Assembly (NCBI GenBank): GCA_035610365.1
Contig: CM069432.1
Span: forward strand, 75,830,520-75,894,519
DNA: 64,000 bases
Direction of reading: 5' to 3'
Origin: Aquatica leii
Taxonomy: Eukaryota > Arthropoda > Insecta > Coleoptera > Lampyridae
Position 1 is the first letter of the stretch. Each line of letters opens with the position of its first letter. Shown here piece by piece: positions 36,720 through 46,970 of this stretch. The position numbers were made by a program, and so were the translations under genes. The notes beneath the pieces are model-generated. The model ran no database searches and was not told the DNA's origin. It saw only the letters and a list, made by a program, of their open reading frames with translations.

Positions 36720-37500
36720 AATAGTGTCCAAGAGCCCAGTGTTAGAAGTTTTGCAGCATTTACACGATCTTACATCGGAAAAACACTTTGGCGTTAAAGA
36801 AAGTGCGAGAACGGTACTACTACTAAAGTACCGATTAAACAATATAACGTGTGACATTGCAGAGCCGTTTTCAGAATCTGATTCGGGTGACGATGAATTA
36901 TTTCTCAAAGGATATTTGCGTAATGCTTAATTAAAGGCACCAACAGTCATAGACGTTTTGGACAGAATGTTTTTAGTTCGAAATTCCGTCAGAGTCATAT
37001 TTTTGCTAACGCCGCAACTTTGACTTTTTTCTGTTTCAAGAAGTTTACCGAATTAAAAAGACTAGGACGACGCTTTTCTATTGTCAGTCTGATGACATGG
37101 TTAAATGAATGAATCGATCAATTGAAAATCCAAAACGCCACCGGAACATAAAAAAACTGGAACTAGTACATATTTGCACTTGTTCTTAATGTAATCGGTA
37201 TTTATAAAGCCATAAGTCAAAAACCATCCTGCGTCGTGCTTAGTTGCGAAATACGATTGCTTTGCAATCTCTAATTAGGGCAAAGACCAAAAAAAGAAGT
37301 TGCTGAAGAAGACTAAGTCAGCAAGTTGATGAACAAACGAAACGAAGTACAAGAAGCTGTTTGGAAAAAAAATACTTTGCCAGCGAAAGGATAAAGACCA
37401 GATATGACGTCAAGGCGCAAAAAAATTGGTTTTAACAGGGCGAAATGGTATGGCCATACAATCCTGAAAGAAGTCTTTCATGTTGACTGTCTAGCCTTCG
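36720..37500 (+). pseudogene. Ty3/gypsy integrase remnant
   Basis: SPVLEVLQHLHDLTSEKHFG (about 36733) is the His-rich start of integrase, normally EIL.Q.H.sp.gGHFGV. ITCDIAEPFSESDSGDDEL (about 36847) matches the start of the core, usually (I/V)D(I/V)AGPFPESDxGN; the first Asp of the DDE triad is present. Later pieces are KPSCVVLSCEIRLLCNL (about 37220), matching TPAKVVFGRELRLPCDLL, and TRYDVKAQKN..QGEMVWPYNPER (about 37400), matching the C-terminal block before the GPY motif. The second Asp and the Glu are not found. Confidence 0.75.
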
Positions 37501-37604
37501 TTGTTTGCGATTGCTCAAAATCATATCCAAACAAAAATAACAATAAGCAGATCCAGGAAGCAAGGTGATAAGTTTATGAAAATACATAAAGGTTCTGAAA
37601 ATGC

Positions 37605-37970
37605 TAAATTTGGAATTACGACCGAGGTGCAGCAAGACTTGTTTCAAACACCAACAGAATTACGTGATTGCACAGTGTGAATAAAAATCTTGAAATGCCC
37701 AGCAAGATTGCAGTAACAGCTAAGAAGAAGTTTAGATCACTGGATAAACTACAAAGACAGCAACCGGCGGTCGGCAAAGTCTTGAATCTACGTGATGACC
37801 GACGATCGATTTTCTACTTGATTACTAAAACCCTTATACAAAAATCTACGGCAAGCATTATGAAATCTCAAGATAGAAATGAACATGTCAGAAGTCGTTT
37901 TCCAAACGTCCAACTGTTGGTTACCATTCATGCAAAACATCGGGGCATAAAAAGTCTATTAACTGACTAA
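37605..37970 (+). pseudogene. Macro domain (OARD1/TARG1-like) remnant
   Basis: An open frame from about 37668 to 37970 reads NLEMPSKIAVTAKKKFRSLD (from 37683), QQPAVGKVLNLRDDRRSIFY (from 37758) and LITKTLIQKS. These match the macro-domain pattern D(L)..S.GIAV.FKKKF....L.....VG.V..L...R.IFYLITK of O-acetyl-ADP-ribose deacetylase 1-like proteins. Just upstream, after a stop, QQDLFQTPTE (about 37609) matches the first strand, GDLF..P. The later block with the conserved MPRIGCGLDGL glycine loop is not clear (VQLLVTIHAKHRGIKSL may be its decayed form). It starts about 110 bp after the integrase C-terminal block and on the same strand. Either a gypsy accessory domain or a neighbouring cellular retrocopy. 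Confidence 0.72.
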
Positions 37971-39755
37971 ATAAAAGTGAAGTGATACTTTATTTGCAAA
38001 CGGTGTACGGTTACAGTAATATATAAACTATTTGTAAGTAACTATTTTCCTAAATTGTTAGCTATAAGTTTTATTAATCTTTGTTGTATTGTGTTTTAGT
38101 TTAGTAAAATTGGTTACATTTATAATAATTAAAATAATTGTGTAAATAGTTAAAATAAATAAAGTTTTTAAATCGCAACACTATCTATAATCTTTGCATG
38201 AATAACATTATTTTCTGTGAACAATATATTCGTTGATTTTGTTCTTTATTTATCTTTGTATGCACATTTTGAATGACTTTTGAGAAAAAAAGAAGGAAAG
38301 AGAGAATCTTGTAACTTAAAAAGTAAATGCGATAAACATAAACTAAGAATATTTTTGATAAATCAACACTATTTGAAATTGAAACAACAGGAAACTTTTT
38401 TTAGCTATACATGAACGACAATTAAAGGCAAAATATTTTATTGTTACACTGGTCAGTTTTCAAAAACCAACCACAAATTTAATGATAAACAGTGATTGTT
38501 TGTTTTATCCGTCGGTATAATAGTGGTTTAACACGAATTATTGTCAATATAATTAGTTATAAAATTTAATATTTTTAACGATTTAGTTTTCTGTGAAACA
38601 TTAATTTCTTGCATTTTTCTTTAAATAGAAAAATGTGGAGTCTATAGCTACAACGCGATGTTAAATATTTCTCCTTTTTTGTAATATCTCTTGCTCCTTT
38701 ATCCCAGTATTTCAATTTTTTTTTGTAAATACATATAATCTAATTTGATTTTTATAGTTTATGTTATCTTTCTTTGTGTAAGTAAATTCTTTGTTTTTTA
38801 TTAAAAACAATACAACTTTATGTATTGATGCAGTTTGTACATATTTTTTTATAAAATACACATACCTCGAAGTTATACGATTACAAACAGTTTAGAAACT
38901 TTTATCTTTTATATTTAAATCGGGATTTAAAGACAAAACATTAATTTTTTTCGTTGTTTCTATAAATCAACCATATCTTAGGTTTTTCAACTCGCAGTTC
39001 TTTGTCTTTATAATTGTATACTCTTCTAAAAAATCTGCATTCAGTTGAGGTGCGGTCAATTAATTTTACAACTGCTCTGTGAGCATTCGAACTGTTCAGT
39101 TAAACATGTTTTTTTATATATAAATGGAAAGTAGTAACAATTTACTTTCAAGAAAAATTTTGTAATCTTAAAAAATGACATTACTTACTACATTTAATCT
39201 ATAGTAGTTGTTTTCTTTAGGACTTTAATGTTCCAATTTGATTAAAAGTTATGTTCATATTTTTTCATATCGATAATTTTAATTTTAAACTGTAGCTGTA
39301 CTTTAGTTGTTAAACGCCTTTTTTCAGTTACTCTACTACTTTTGTTTTGTAGCACAGTTTCATAACTTCTAACTAATTGAATAATAAATTAATTGGCTTT
39401 TTTTTTTAATTAATAAAAAACTATTAGTTATTTTTAACACAACAACAAAGTAACTCAAAAAAGAAACAAACAAATCGAACATAAATGCACATGTAACTAT
39501 CACAATATAAAGTATTTATTTATTTAACGAGTTCCTGTGTAAATTTATCAATTTGTTGGCAAGTGAGCATTTTTAAACTCGAGTGAAACGACGGTTCAAT
39601 TTAGACAAAAACGAGTTGAAAACATCATTTTATTACTCGAACAGATACTACGAGGCCTCGAAAGTCTTGCTCAAAAATAGTTAGACGTTTATGCTAACAG
39701 TGCGCTAAAATTGTCAAAGACGGTTTACAAAAAGAATAAATTAGAATTTATAACA
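37971..39755. other. AT-rich non-coding stretch
   Basis: AATAAA-type signals near 38155 could end the gypsy/macro transcript; otherwise nothing is recognised. Confidence 0.4.
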
Positions 39756-40760
39756 TTTTTTTTTTATTTAAGAGGTAGTTCGTTATCGCCTCTGAACTAC
39801 GGTTTTCTTAGTCTTTTTGTGCACCTCTGAGTTACTACTCCCTCAGCAGTTCTATTTTTTTACTGAAGTTCAGAAGCTTATTCCAAGACGCCTTTTTCAA
39901 CTCATCGTCGGTTAGTTTAGGTTTGCCGAGAATCATTGTGCGTTGCATTTGATATGCTTCATATTTACACAACAGAAGCTGCGGAGTTTCGTCGTTCTCC
40001 AAGCATCCGCGGCGTAGAGAACTACTCTGCAGTCCCATTTTATGCATATGTTTGTTAAGGTGCCCTGTTATTAGTACCGTGAGTTTCTTTAACTTTTGTC
40101 GACTCATGCTTGATAGTGCATTTTTAATGATTGATTCTGGCACTACAAAGAAAAAAGTTTGGTGTGCCGATATATGTCTCTGTTGTGTCCTTTTTAGCTA
40201 GTGCGTCCGCCATTAGATTTACATTGTGATCTTTTGGTATCCAGTTGAGCTGCGCTGGTTGGCGAGTTGCCAATATTTCCAGACTGTTTATGCATTCCAT
40301 GATGAGTTTGGATTTTATTGCTGGCGATCTTAACGGCAGTAGTGCTGACGCACCAGTCAATAGCAGCTTTAGCTAAAAATGCGGATGCATATTTACCCAA
40401 GGTCAATAAAAATGCTTTCCATGTGCCTGCCTCCATATATTCCTGGTCCGATACCGTTGCGATTTTTGACCCTACCTGTGCACCAGATAGTTCCTTTAAC
40501 CCGGTTAAATGTTTTTGTCTAATCGTTTCGTGACGGTATTATTACTTTAATTTTTTTTTAAATGTGATAATTTTTGTGAAGTCGGATCTCATAGTTACGA
40601 TTGTTTCTTCAAGCAGCACATTGTATATACCCGGTTTACTTTTCCCGGTAATTAACGTGTGTTCATTAATCTGCAGCCTGTATGCCGCTTGTCTTGCTTT
40701 CATCATTACAACAAAGTGTACTGTGAAAATTTCGACGAGAGTAACGTAGGTATTTTTTTT
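39756..40760 (-). pseudogene. Non-LTR retrotransposon 3' end with RNase H
   Basis: On the minus strand, ARQAAYRLQINEH (about 40700) is the block after RT in I/R1/LOA-type elements. An RNase H domain follows in broken frames: LGKYASAFLAKAAIDWCV (about 40400), KLIMECINSLEILATRQP (about 40305), QLNWIPKDHNVN..MADALAKK (about 40240), where GHxNVxGNExAD is expected. Then SRQKLKKLTVLITGHLNKHM and RRGCLENDETPQLLLCKYEA (about 40010) give the C-terminal His/Cys finger. Stop at 39835-39837. A short 3' UTR ends in a run of ten A (reverse strand) at 39765-39756, the retrotransposition tail. It is 5' truncated near 40760. No clear target-site duplication. Confidence 0.85.
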
Positions 40761-42659
40761 AATACATTATTTTTCGTTACTTTTTGTAAAATTATTTTAA
40801 AAAAAAATTGAAATCACTAGAAATATAATGATGGTACTACATTTATTACTAAATCTGTCAAATTTGACCTTGACTTTAACATCGTATTTTTTTCAATTTT
40901 AACTAAATTTCAAGGTTTTTAAATGACTTTTTCACTTGTCGCATATTCGTTCTAATATAATAATTGACTTTGAACACTTAGTTTTCTGTGGATTTCTAGT
41001 TTTCATTTTGCCATTTCAGAGTTTTTTTTGGTTTTTACGTAACTACACTACGAATATTGACGTTTGCGATGTTGTGTAACAGTCCTAAATTCAAATTGGA
41101 ATTTTATACGCCAATAGGGTAGGCAACTAGTTATTAAGTATTTCGGAAACGCTCGAATTGTGATAAAATTTTCGATTTCACTTTTAATATCATTTTATGT
41201 GGGTTTTGCCAATAGTACTTAAATGAAGGTATGGGAGGATTGTATCTCCTTGCTAAAATAAAGCAAATTTGAAACCTTCTTAATTAAGCAATAGCATAAT
41301 TATAGTCTTTGTTTAGAAATATCAGTATGCTATTTGGTCTGAATAAAACTAGAAGCTTTCGTTTTGATTTATTGGGTGCCCTTAAATTCATAAAAGGGTA
41401 TGTATTATTTAATTGTTAATTCGTTACCTAATCTAAACGATTCATAGCATCTAGCAACTACTACCACACTTTCGCTGTTGAATAACAACAAAAAAAAATA
41501 TAATCAAAAGTCCAGGAATGCGAACAATGCGAGATTCGATATTGGTGACCGATTGATAACCCGTGGCTTGCTAAAATCTGGATTGCCGTACCTTCGTCGT
41601 CATTACAATTAATAAATTCTTTGAAGACAACTTTATTACGAAAAACAAAAAAAAATAAATAAATGAAATAAGTATATTCCGTAAACTGAGTAATGTCAAT
41701 TAAATTATAAAATTGTAAACTGGTAAGTGGACGTTTTATTGTTGTCATTGAGTTTTGCGTGGGATCGATGCCGATTGATCAGGCATTGATTAGCTCTGGT
41801 TTATTTGTTTATAAATGTTGCATTATTATGAGGGTTATAATTAGGTCAGAAGAGTATGTTAATGGTATTATTTGTGCACGAATAATCAGTTAATCGGTAT
41901 CAACGTTTTGAAATTAGTTTTGTTATTAGTGATTATAAAGTAGTTTAAGCCACTCAAAAGGTATTTTTTTTAAAATAATTGCATATATCTGCACCTATGC
42001 GTTTAATTTCACTTTATTAGTAGATTATTAAGTGTAACTCACAATAAAATTTCGTGACGGGTATCAGTGCTTTAAATTTGATTGTAGTACGGTTCCTGTT
42101 TATGTGCTAATATCAGAGGAGGTTTTACTAAACAGGTGGCGCCCATTTAGGTTTTATTTCCCACTCCCTTCTTAAATTTGAGTTGATGAGCAGGGTACTC
42201 CTCAATAAGCTTCTATCTGTAGGTACTTCGCTGTTTGTATTATCGAGTGCGTCACAGTTGGCAGCACAAAAAACAATTTTATAATTATTTAATTATAATA
42301 ACTATATCATATTTACAAGATGTGTATAAATTATCAAGAAAGTTACACGTTGCAACATTCTTTGTTCAATTCTGAATTGAAAATCCTAATGCTAAATTGT
42401 TCTATTATGCTTCGTATGTCTGCCGAAACTACTTAAAAAAACATACGGTTGGTAACACTATAAACTAGCATAAAAATGTAATACCTGCTGTTGCTATTGT
42501 AAGACCTTTCAAGCCCCCATTTTTTAATTTTATCTAAAATTGATACTTGTTTATGTTAACAACACCTAGGTGACGTATTTACATTTTACCAGCACGAGCA
42601 CTTTATTTATTTATCTTAACATACACGTTAATCATTTATTTAGTTAAACCGGCAAAATC
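40761..42659. other. Non-coding stretch
   Basis: An open frame at 41461-41748 (minus) matches no family I know and contains poly-T-derived runs; I do not call it a gene. Confidence 0.4.
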
Positions 42660-43690
42660 TTCTTGATTCAATTCGAAAAACTGACTTCAGCTTCCTTTGA
42701 ATAGCTTTTATATATTTCTGTTTTCTGTGTCTAAAATGATCATCATTCTTTGGTCATTGTCTCAAAATTGACAATAACTTCTAGAACGTCTAAAGTGTCG
42801 TAAATTCTCGATAAAGAATAACTGTCCTTTTTGATCAAGTTGCTAAGCTGTCTGTAGTCTACGCAAAAACTGGTTGATCCATCTTTTTTCTTTAGTAGCA
42901 CCACTGGGGACGCACATGCACTATTTGACAGTTTAAAAACACCTTTTTTTTCTATATCCGGAATTATTTGTTCGGATTCTCTTTTTGCCAAAGGAAATCG
43001 GCGTGGATCTTGTCGTACCGGCCGAGAGTTTTTGGTTTTAATTTTATCTCTCATCACGTTACTTCTTCTTTTGGAACCACTCTCCAGCACTAAAACATCT
43101 TGAATCAACACGTTAACTTTAGCCAGCTAAGAGGTAAGAACGTCCAATAGATGTTGTAGGCACTTCTTCTTCTTCGGCGACGTATCTTTATTTTCATTCA
43201 AGCATCTCACAATTTAAGATGCTGACGTGCCTTGGCCTACCACTGTCTTTTTTTCAACGTCACTGGATCTGAGTTGACATTCAAAATCTTTACTGGCATC
43301 GTGTTTTTACTCGTACTAAAGTTTTTCCAACGAATAGTCTTTTTTCTATTAAGTCCGGAGATTTCCATTCAGGCATGCCATCATCACATTTTTAGTCCTT
43401 GTCGGCAGAGTCACGTCTTCACTCAATAAGACTCGCACGGCTGCTTTCTCTGACGAATAAAAAAGAATTTCTTCATTGTCGATTTTCAGAATATCGTCTT
43501 CATATCCAAATGGAACCCGTACTTCTTTATAACATCTATTACCAGGATTTTATGATGTTGGCTACTTATTACTTGGTGGTCGAGTACTCCATTTCCCTAA
43601 CCAATGATCACTTGTACTTATCCGTGAGTAGGTATGTTTTCGCCAGTCGCCGTTCGATGTCGTACTGTCCCACGCAGCCAAAAGTAACCA
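42660..43690 (-). pseudogene. Ty3/gypsy fragment, second copy (protease tail to RT start)
   Basis: Minus strand, in order: TATGENIPTHG (about 43660), VIDVIKKYGFHLDMK (about 43535), AVRVLL then EDVTLPTRTKNVMMACLN (about 43430), LFVGKTLVRVK (about 43330), MPVKILNVNSDPVTLKKRQW (about 43300) and LNENKDTSPKKKK. RT begins RPVRQDPRRFPLAKRE (about 43020), then ACASPVVLLKKKDGSTSFCV (about 42920), DYRQLSNLIKKDSYSLSRI and DTLDVLE (about 42790). It stops near 42743 with decayed sequence to about 42660. The IDxxxKYGFHLxMK and VRVLLSxDVTL blocks are shared with the plus-strand copy at 35680, so both belong to one family. The RT start here is well kept although several upstream frameshifts exist. Confidence 0.85.
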
Positions 43691-43875
43691 AAAATCGTAA
43701 TAAAGATAACCGCTTCGGATTGGCAAATGTAATCATAGAATACCCAAAAGCATACTCAATGGTGAACCATGTCCCACTTAATCCCTCCATAGGACACTCT
43801 TATACTGACCTTGCGTGTATTCAACGGGTAAGGATAACCCGAAATTAACCGAAAAGAACAGCTTATTGTTCACTT

Positions 43876-44250
43876 TTAAAGCTACTCAAAAGATACTTTT
43901 TTTACTTATTCATTTGCCAACTTGTTGGGCTAACCTAAAGTTAATCGCAATGGCCGGTGCATAATTGAATTTGAAAACTAAGTACTAAAAAGATACCATT
44001 TTTTGTTTGCTCAACGTTCAACCTGTTAGGGTAATCTAAAGTTAATCAAAAGTGATTATTAATTGTTGGTATTAAAACTGCCTAAACGATATTAATTTTT
44101 GTTTGCTTAACGTTTAACTTGTTAGAATAACTTAAAGTTAATCTAAATAGTTAACTGTAAAAGATGTATAATTGGATTTTAAAACTGCTTAAAAATACAA
44201 TTTTTTCAGTTGCTCAACGATTAATGGCTGCTTAACAGATATCTGATAGT
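43876..44250. repeat. Tandem repeat, about 100-bp unit, 3.5 copies
   Basis: Units begin near 43876, 43974, 44073 and 44179 (spacing 98, 99, 106). Each has AAAACT(A/G)C..TA, a T-run, TTGCTCAACG or TTGCTTAACG, CTTGTTAG.. and CTAAAGTTAATC. Copies are visibly diverged, so the array is old. Confidence 0.75.
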
Positions 44251-44326
44251 TAACATTAAAAAATAAAACACATTAAAGTAAAGGTTCAATTGAAAAACAA
44301 CAGATTTTATACGATACCATATAATA

Positions 44327-44344
44327 CATATATATATATATATA
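44327..44344. repeat. (TA)n microsatellite at a transposon insertion site
   Basis: A run of about nine TA units immediately left of the CAGT-ended element. Confidence 0.8.
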
Positions 44345-44933
44345 CAGTCGGACCTCCATTCAATGAACTCCTATTTAATGATTTTTTCTATTTAGTGATG
44401 TTTTCTTTAGGATATTGACCTTCGGGTTAAAATGCGTGTAAAAACACCTGTAAAATATGATGCTCAAATTCTATATTATGATCTTTTTTAAAGAAAATGT
44501 TACTCAACTACTTAAAGTTTTCTTGGAATCACGTACAATTTACTTTACCTTTACAATACCGCATTGTTAAATGGATAAGCGGATTATAAGACTTCTTAAT
44601 TTACGCTATTATTAATGGTACTAAAAATTCTGTACATTTGTAAATGACATAAATGCATGAATTGTTTAGAGGATTATAGAATTTCCTTCGAGTTTTGAAA
44701 TGCATTGTCATGTTATTGAACACGTTTCTTTGCAATTTTTTCGTTTCAAGTTGTTTAAGTGTAAAGTTGGTTAAAAATGACAAAAGCGAAAGTGTTTATA
44801 ATTAATATGTATTTCTTATGTACGTTTAAATTTGTGTTTTATTTTTTAAGTATAAATTCTATACAATGAAGTTTCTATATAATGATGTTTTTGAAGGGAA
44901 TTTTGAACATCACTATATAGGAGTTTGACTGTA
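44343..44933. mobile_element. Tigger/pogo-like MITE with TA duplication
   Basis: Left end CAGTCGGACCTCCATTCAAT (44345) and right end, reverse strand CAGTCAAACTCCTATATAGT (to 44931), form TIRs flanked by TA at 44343-44344 and 44932-44933. Subterminal ATTTAGTGATG/ATATAATGATG motifs repeat. The 587-bp element has no recognised protein. CAGT ends with TA targets are typical of the pogo/Tigger group. Confidence 0.8.
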
Positions 44934-45580
44934 TTTATTTTTTATTTACAAATTTAAAAATATCTAAAATAAATGTCATCGCCTTGAAGCCGTTTTCTCT
45001 CTCTCGATTTTCTAATCCACACCTTTGTCGCCACTAAAACGTCCATTTCCGTGGCTGTGGAAACTATTCATTTTACGGAAGCTGAAATTAGAAAAAATAC
45101 TTAACTAAACCACCAATATTTATATTTGATTTAGGGCCGAATTCATAGACATCACTCACCCTTAATTTACACTCGATTTGTATTTTGTACTCGAATCGAC
45201 ACGCATACATAATTTGAAATTCAAAAACAAGAAACACTCGAATAGATCCTACAATTGCAGTCTAGAATTGAGTTTAGTTTAAGGAGTACTAAACGTCCCC
45301 TACAAGGTTATCATAACCTTACATTTTGTGTTTCACTACTGTTTTGTTTTCACATTTCACCTTCATAACCCTATTTTGTTTTATTCTGTTTAGATTAGCT
45401 GCTTTTTATTTGTTTGCTCTTAGATTCATAAACCATTTTTTTTTACTTTTATATCGTACCTTTTTTATCCTATTATCATTTTTCTTAACATTTCTTAAAA
45501 AAACAGTCTTTTTCAAGACTTCTCAAGTGTAAAGTAGAACTTCAGATTTAATTGATATAACGTACAATTTTTGTTTTAAA

Positions 45581-46731
45581 ATGGGGTATCTGTATGAGTT
45601 TATCCAGTATGTGGAAGATGATTTAGCCTATTTGCCTATTCCAAGGTAAGTAAAATGAATACTCAAATTATTATGTACTTTTTGTATTCGTTTCAGGCAA
45701 ATGATAAGAGATAATACTAATCCCCTGGAAGTGTATACAAATAATGAACTGTACCAGAGATATCGCTTCTGCAGAAACACAATCCAAACAGTGTTATTAC
45801 CGATGGCGTATCCACGAAAGATTCAAATCGTGGACTACCAATCCAACCAATTATAAAACTTTGTATGGCTTTAAGATTTTATGCCACCGAAAGTTATCAG
45901 GTAATATTGAATTTAAACTTCTCAGAGAATATATCAGTTGTGTGAATGTTTTTTTATAAAGAACTGTAGGAGATCTGATGGCAATAAGTCAGGCATCCGC
46001 CTGTCGCATTATAAATGAGGTGTTGGAAATAATTGCCAGACATTTACCTTTATATATAAAGTTTCCAGAAAGAAACATTGCTCGAATTAGAAACCGATTT
46101 TATGAAATTACTTACTTTCCAGTTGTAATAGGCTGCGTTGATGGGACACACATTGAAATTTGTAGTCTTTGAGGACTTACAGCTGAAAGATTTCGTAACA
46201 GAAAGGGCTGGATGTCTCTAAATGTTCAGGTTGTCTGTGGCCCAAACTACGAAATATGTGATATCGTAATTAGATGGCCAGGTTCAACGCATGATAGCCG
46301 AATATTCAATAGCAGTGCAGTGAAATTAAGATTGGAAGAGAGCAGGTTGCCAGGATTAATCTTAGGAGATAGTGCATATCAGCAGAGTAGATACCTCTTC
46401 ACCCTAATTTTAAACCCACAGACACCTGCTGAACATCGGTACAATACAGCACATATTCAAACTAGAACGGTTATTGAAAGAACGTTCGGAATTTGGAAAG
46501 GACGATTTTGATGTCTGCATTTGTTTAAATAATAAATTAAGAAACACAATCAGAATAATTGCTGCTACAGCTATTCCGCATAATATAGCAATTGCACAAA
46601 GAGAAGAACTTCCAGTGATAGAACAAAATGAAAACCGAGCTAACATTCCTGTGCAACATTTCAATGATGCGGAAAATTTTAGAAGCAATGTGATCAGAAC
46701 AGCTTTTATTCATAGACATTTTATGGAGTAA
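45581..46731 (+). pseudogene. PIF/Harbinger transposase, nearly intact
   Basis: The best preserved transposase here. Exon 1 runs from ATG at 45581 to 45645 (MGYLYEFIQYVEDD..LPIPR). Exon 2, from 45697, has NNELYQRYRFCRNTI then LRFYAT (about 45870). A second small intron is likely near 45901-45963. The frame resumes GDLMAISQASACRIINEV (about 45971). Catalytic blocks: VIGCVDGTHIEI (first Asp, about 46130), AERFRNRKGW, RWPGSTHDSRIF (second Asp, about 46280), LGDSAY, LNPQTPAEHRYN, and RTVIERTFGIWKGRF (Glu, about 46480). Then NKLRNTIRIIAATAIPHNIA. Lesions are few: TGA after EICSL (46171), a frameshift near 46510 and slips around 45850-45970. The DDE residues are all visible. It acts as a nuclease at the element ends when intact; the copy itself is probably dead. 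Confidence 0.92.
45646..45696 (+). other. Intron 1 of the Harbinger transposase
   Basis: CCAAG|GTAAGT ... TCGTTTCAG|GCAAATG. The 51-bp intron splits codon AG|G and the reading frame continues exactly into RQMIRDNTNPLEVYT. Confidence 0.85.
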
Positions 46732-46827
46732 TATCATAGATACTTATATTTTATTTTTTTTTATAGTTTTTTGTATTAAAACAAAAATTTTGTATGTTCA
46801 ACGTTTATTATTAAAGTATTATTTAAT

Positions 46828-46970
46828 TTTTTTTATTATCTTCTAAAAGTAATTTTTCTGCCTCAAGTTTAATTTTTTTCTATTTCTAATCGGATCGCAT
46901 ACAACTTTTACAGGGTTCCCAGCGATCTAGAAAATCGTAAAAAAAACTGGGTATTAAAATCAGGACAAAC
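46828..46970 (-). pseudogene. Possible Harbinger accessory (Myb/SANT-like) protein tail
   Basis: On the minus strand a short frame KIKLEAEKLLLEDNKKN ends in TAA near 46828. Charged I/L-rich helical tails of this kind end the Myb/SANT-like second protein of Harbinger elements, which is usually convergent with the transposase as here. Nothing upstream (to about 47400) could be recognised as the Myb domain, so this is tentative. Confidence 0.35.

Larger units (their letters stand above)
45131..46750 (+). mobile_element. PIF/Harbinger DNA transposon
   Basis: The left end is placed at GGGCCGAATTCATAGACATC (45134), directly after TTA (45131-45133), the three-base TTA/TWA target favoured by this superfamily. 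The transposase is on the plus strand and a possible convergent accessory gene lies at 46828-46970. No inverted copy of the left end was found up to about 47500, so the right end is lost or diverged. Confidence 0.65.

Noticed and set aside
41461-41748. 95-residue frame on the minus strand
   Set aside because: No family resemblance; rich in Phe/Ile/Tyr from T/A runs.
43399-43848. 149-residue frame on the plus strand
   Set aside because: It lies opposite the gypsy protease-region blocks, which read clearly on the minus strand. Its 3' part (43700-43848) remains unexplained but shows no motif.
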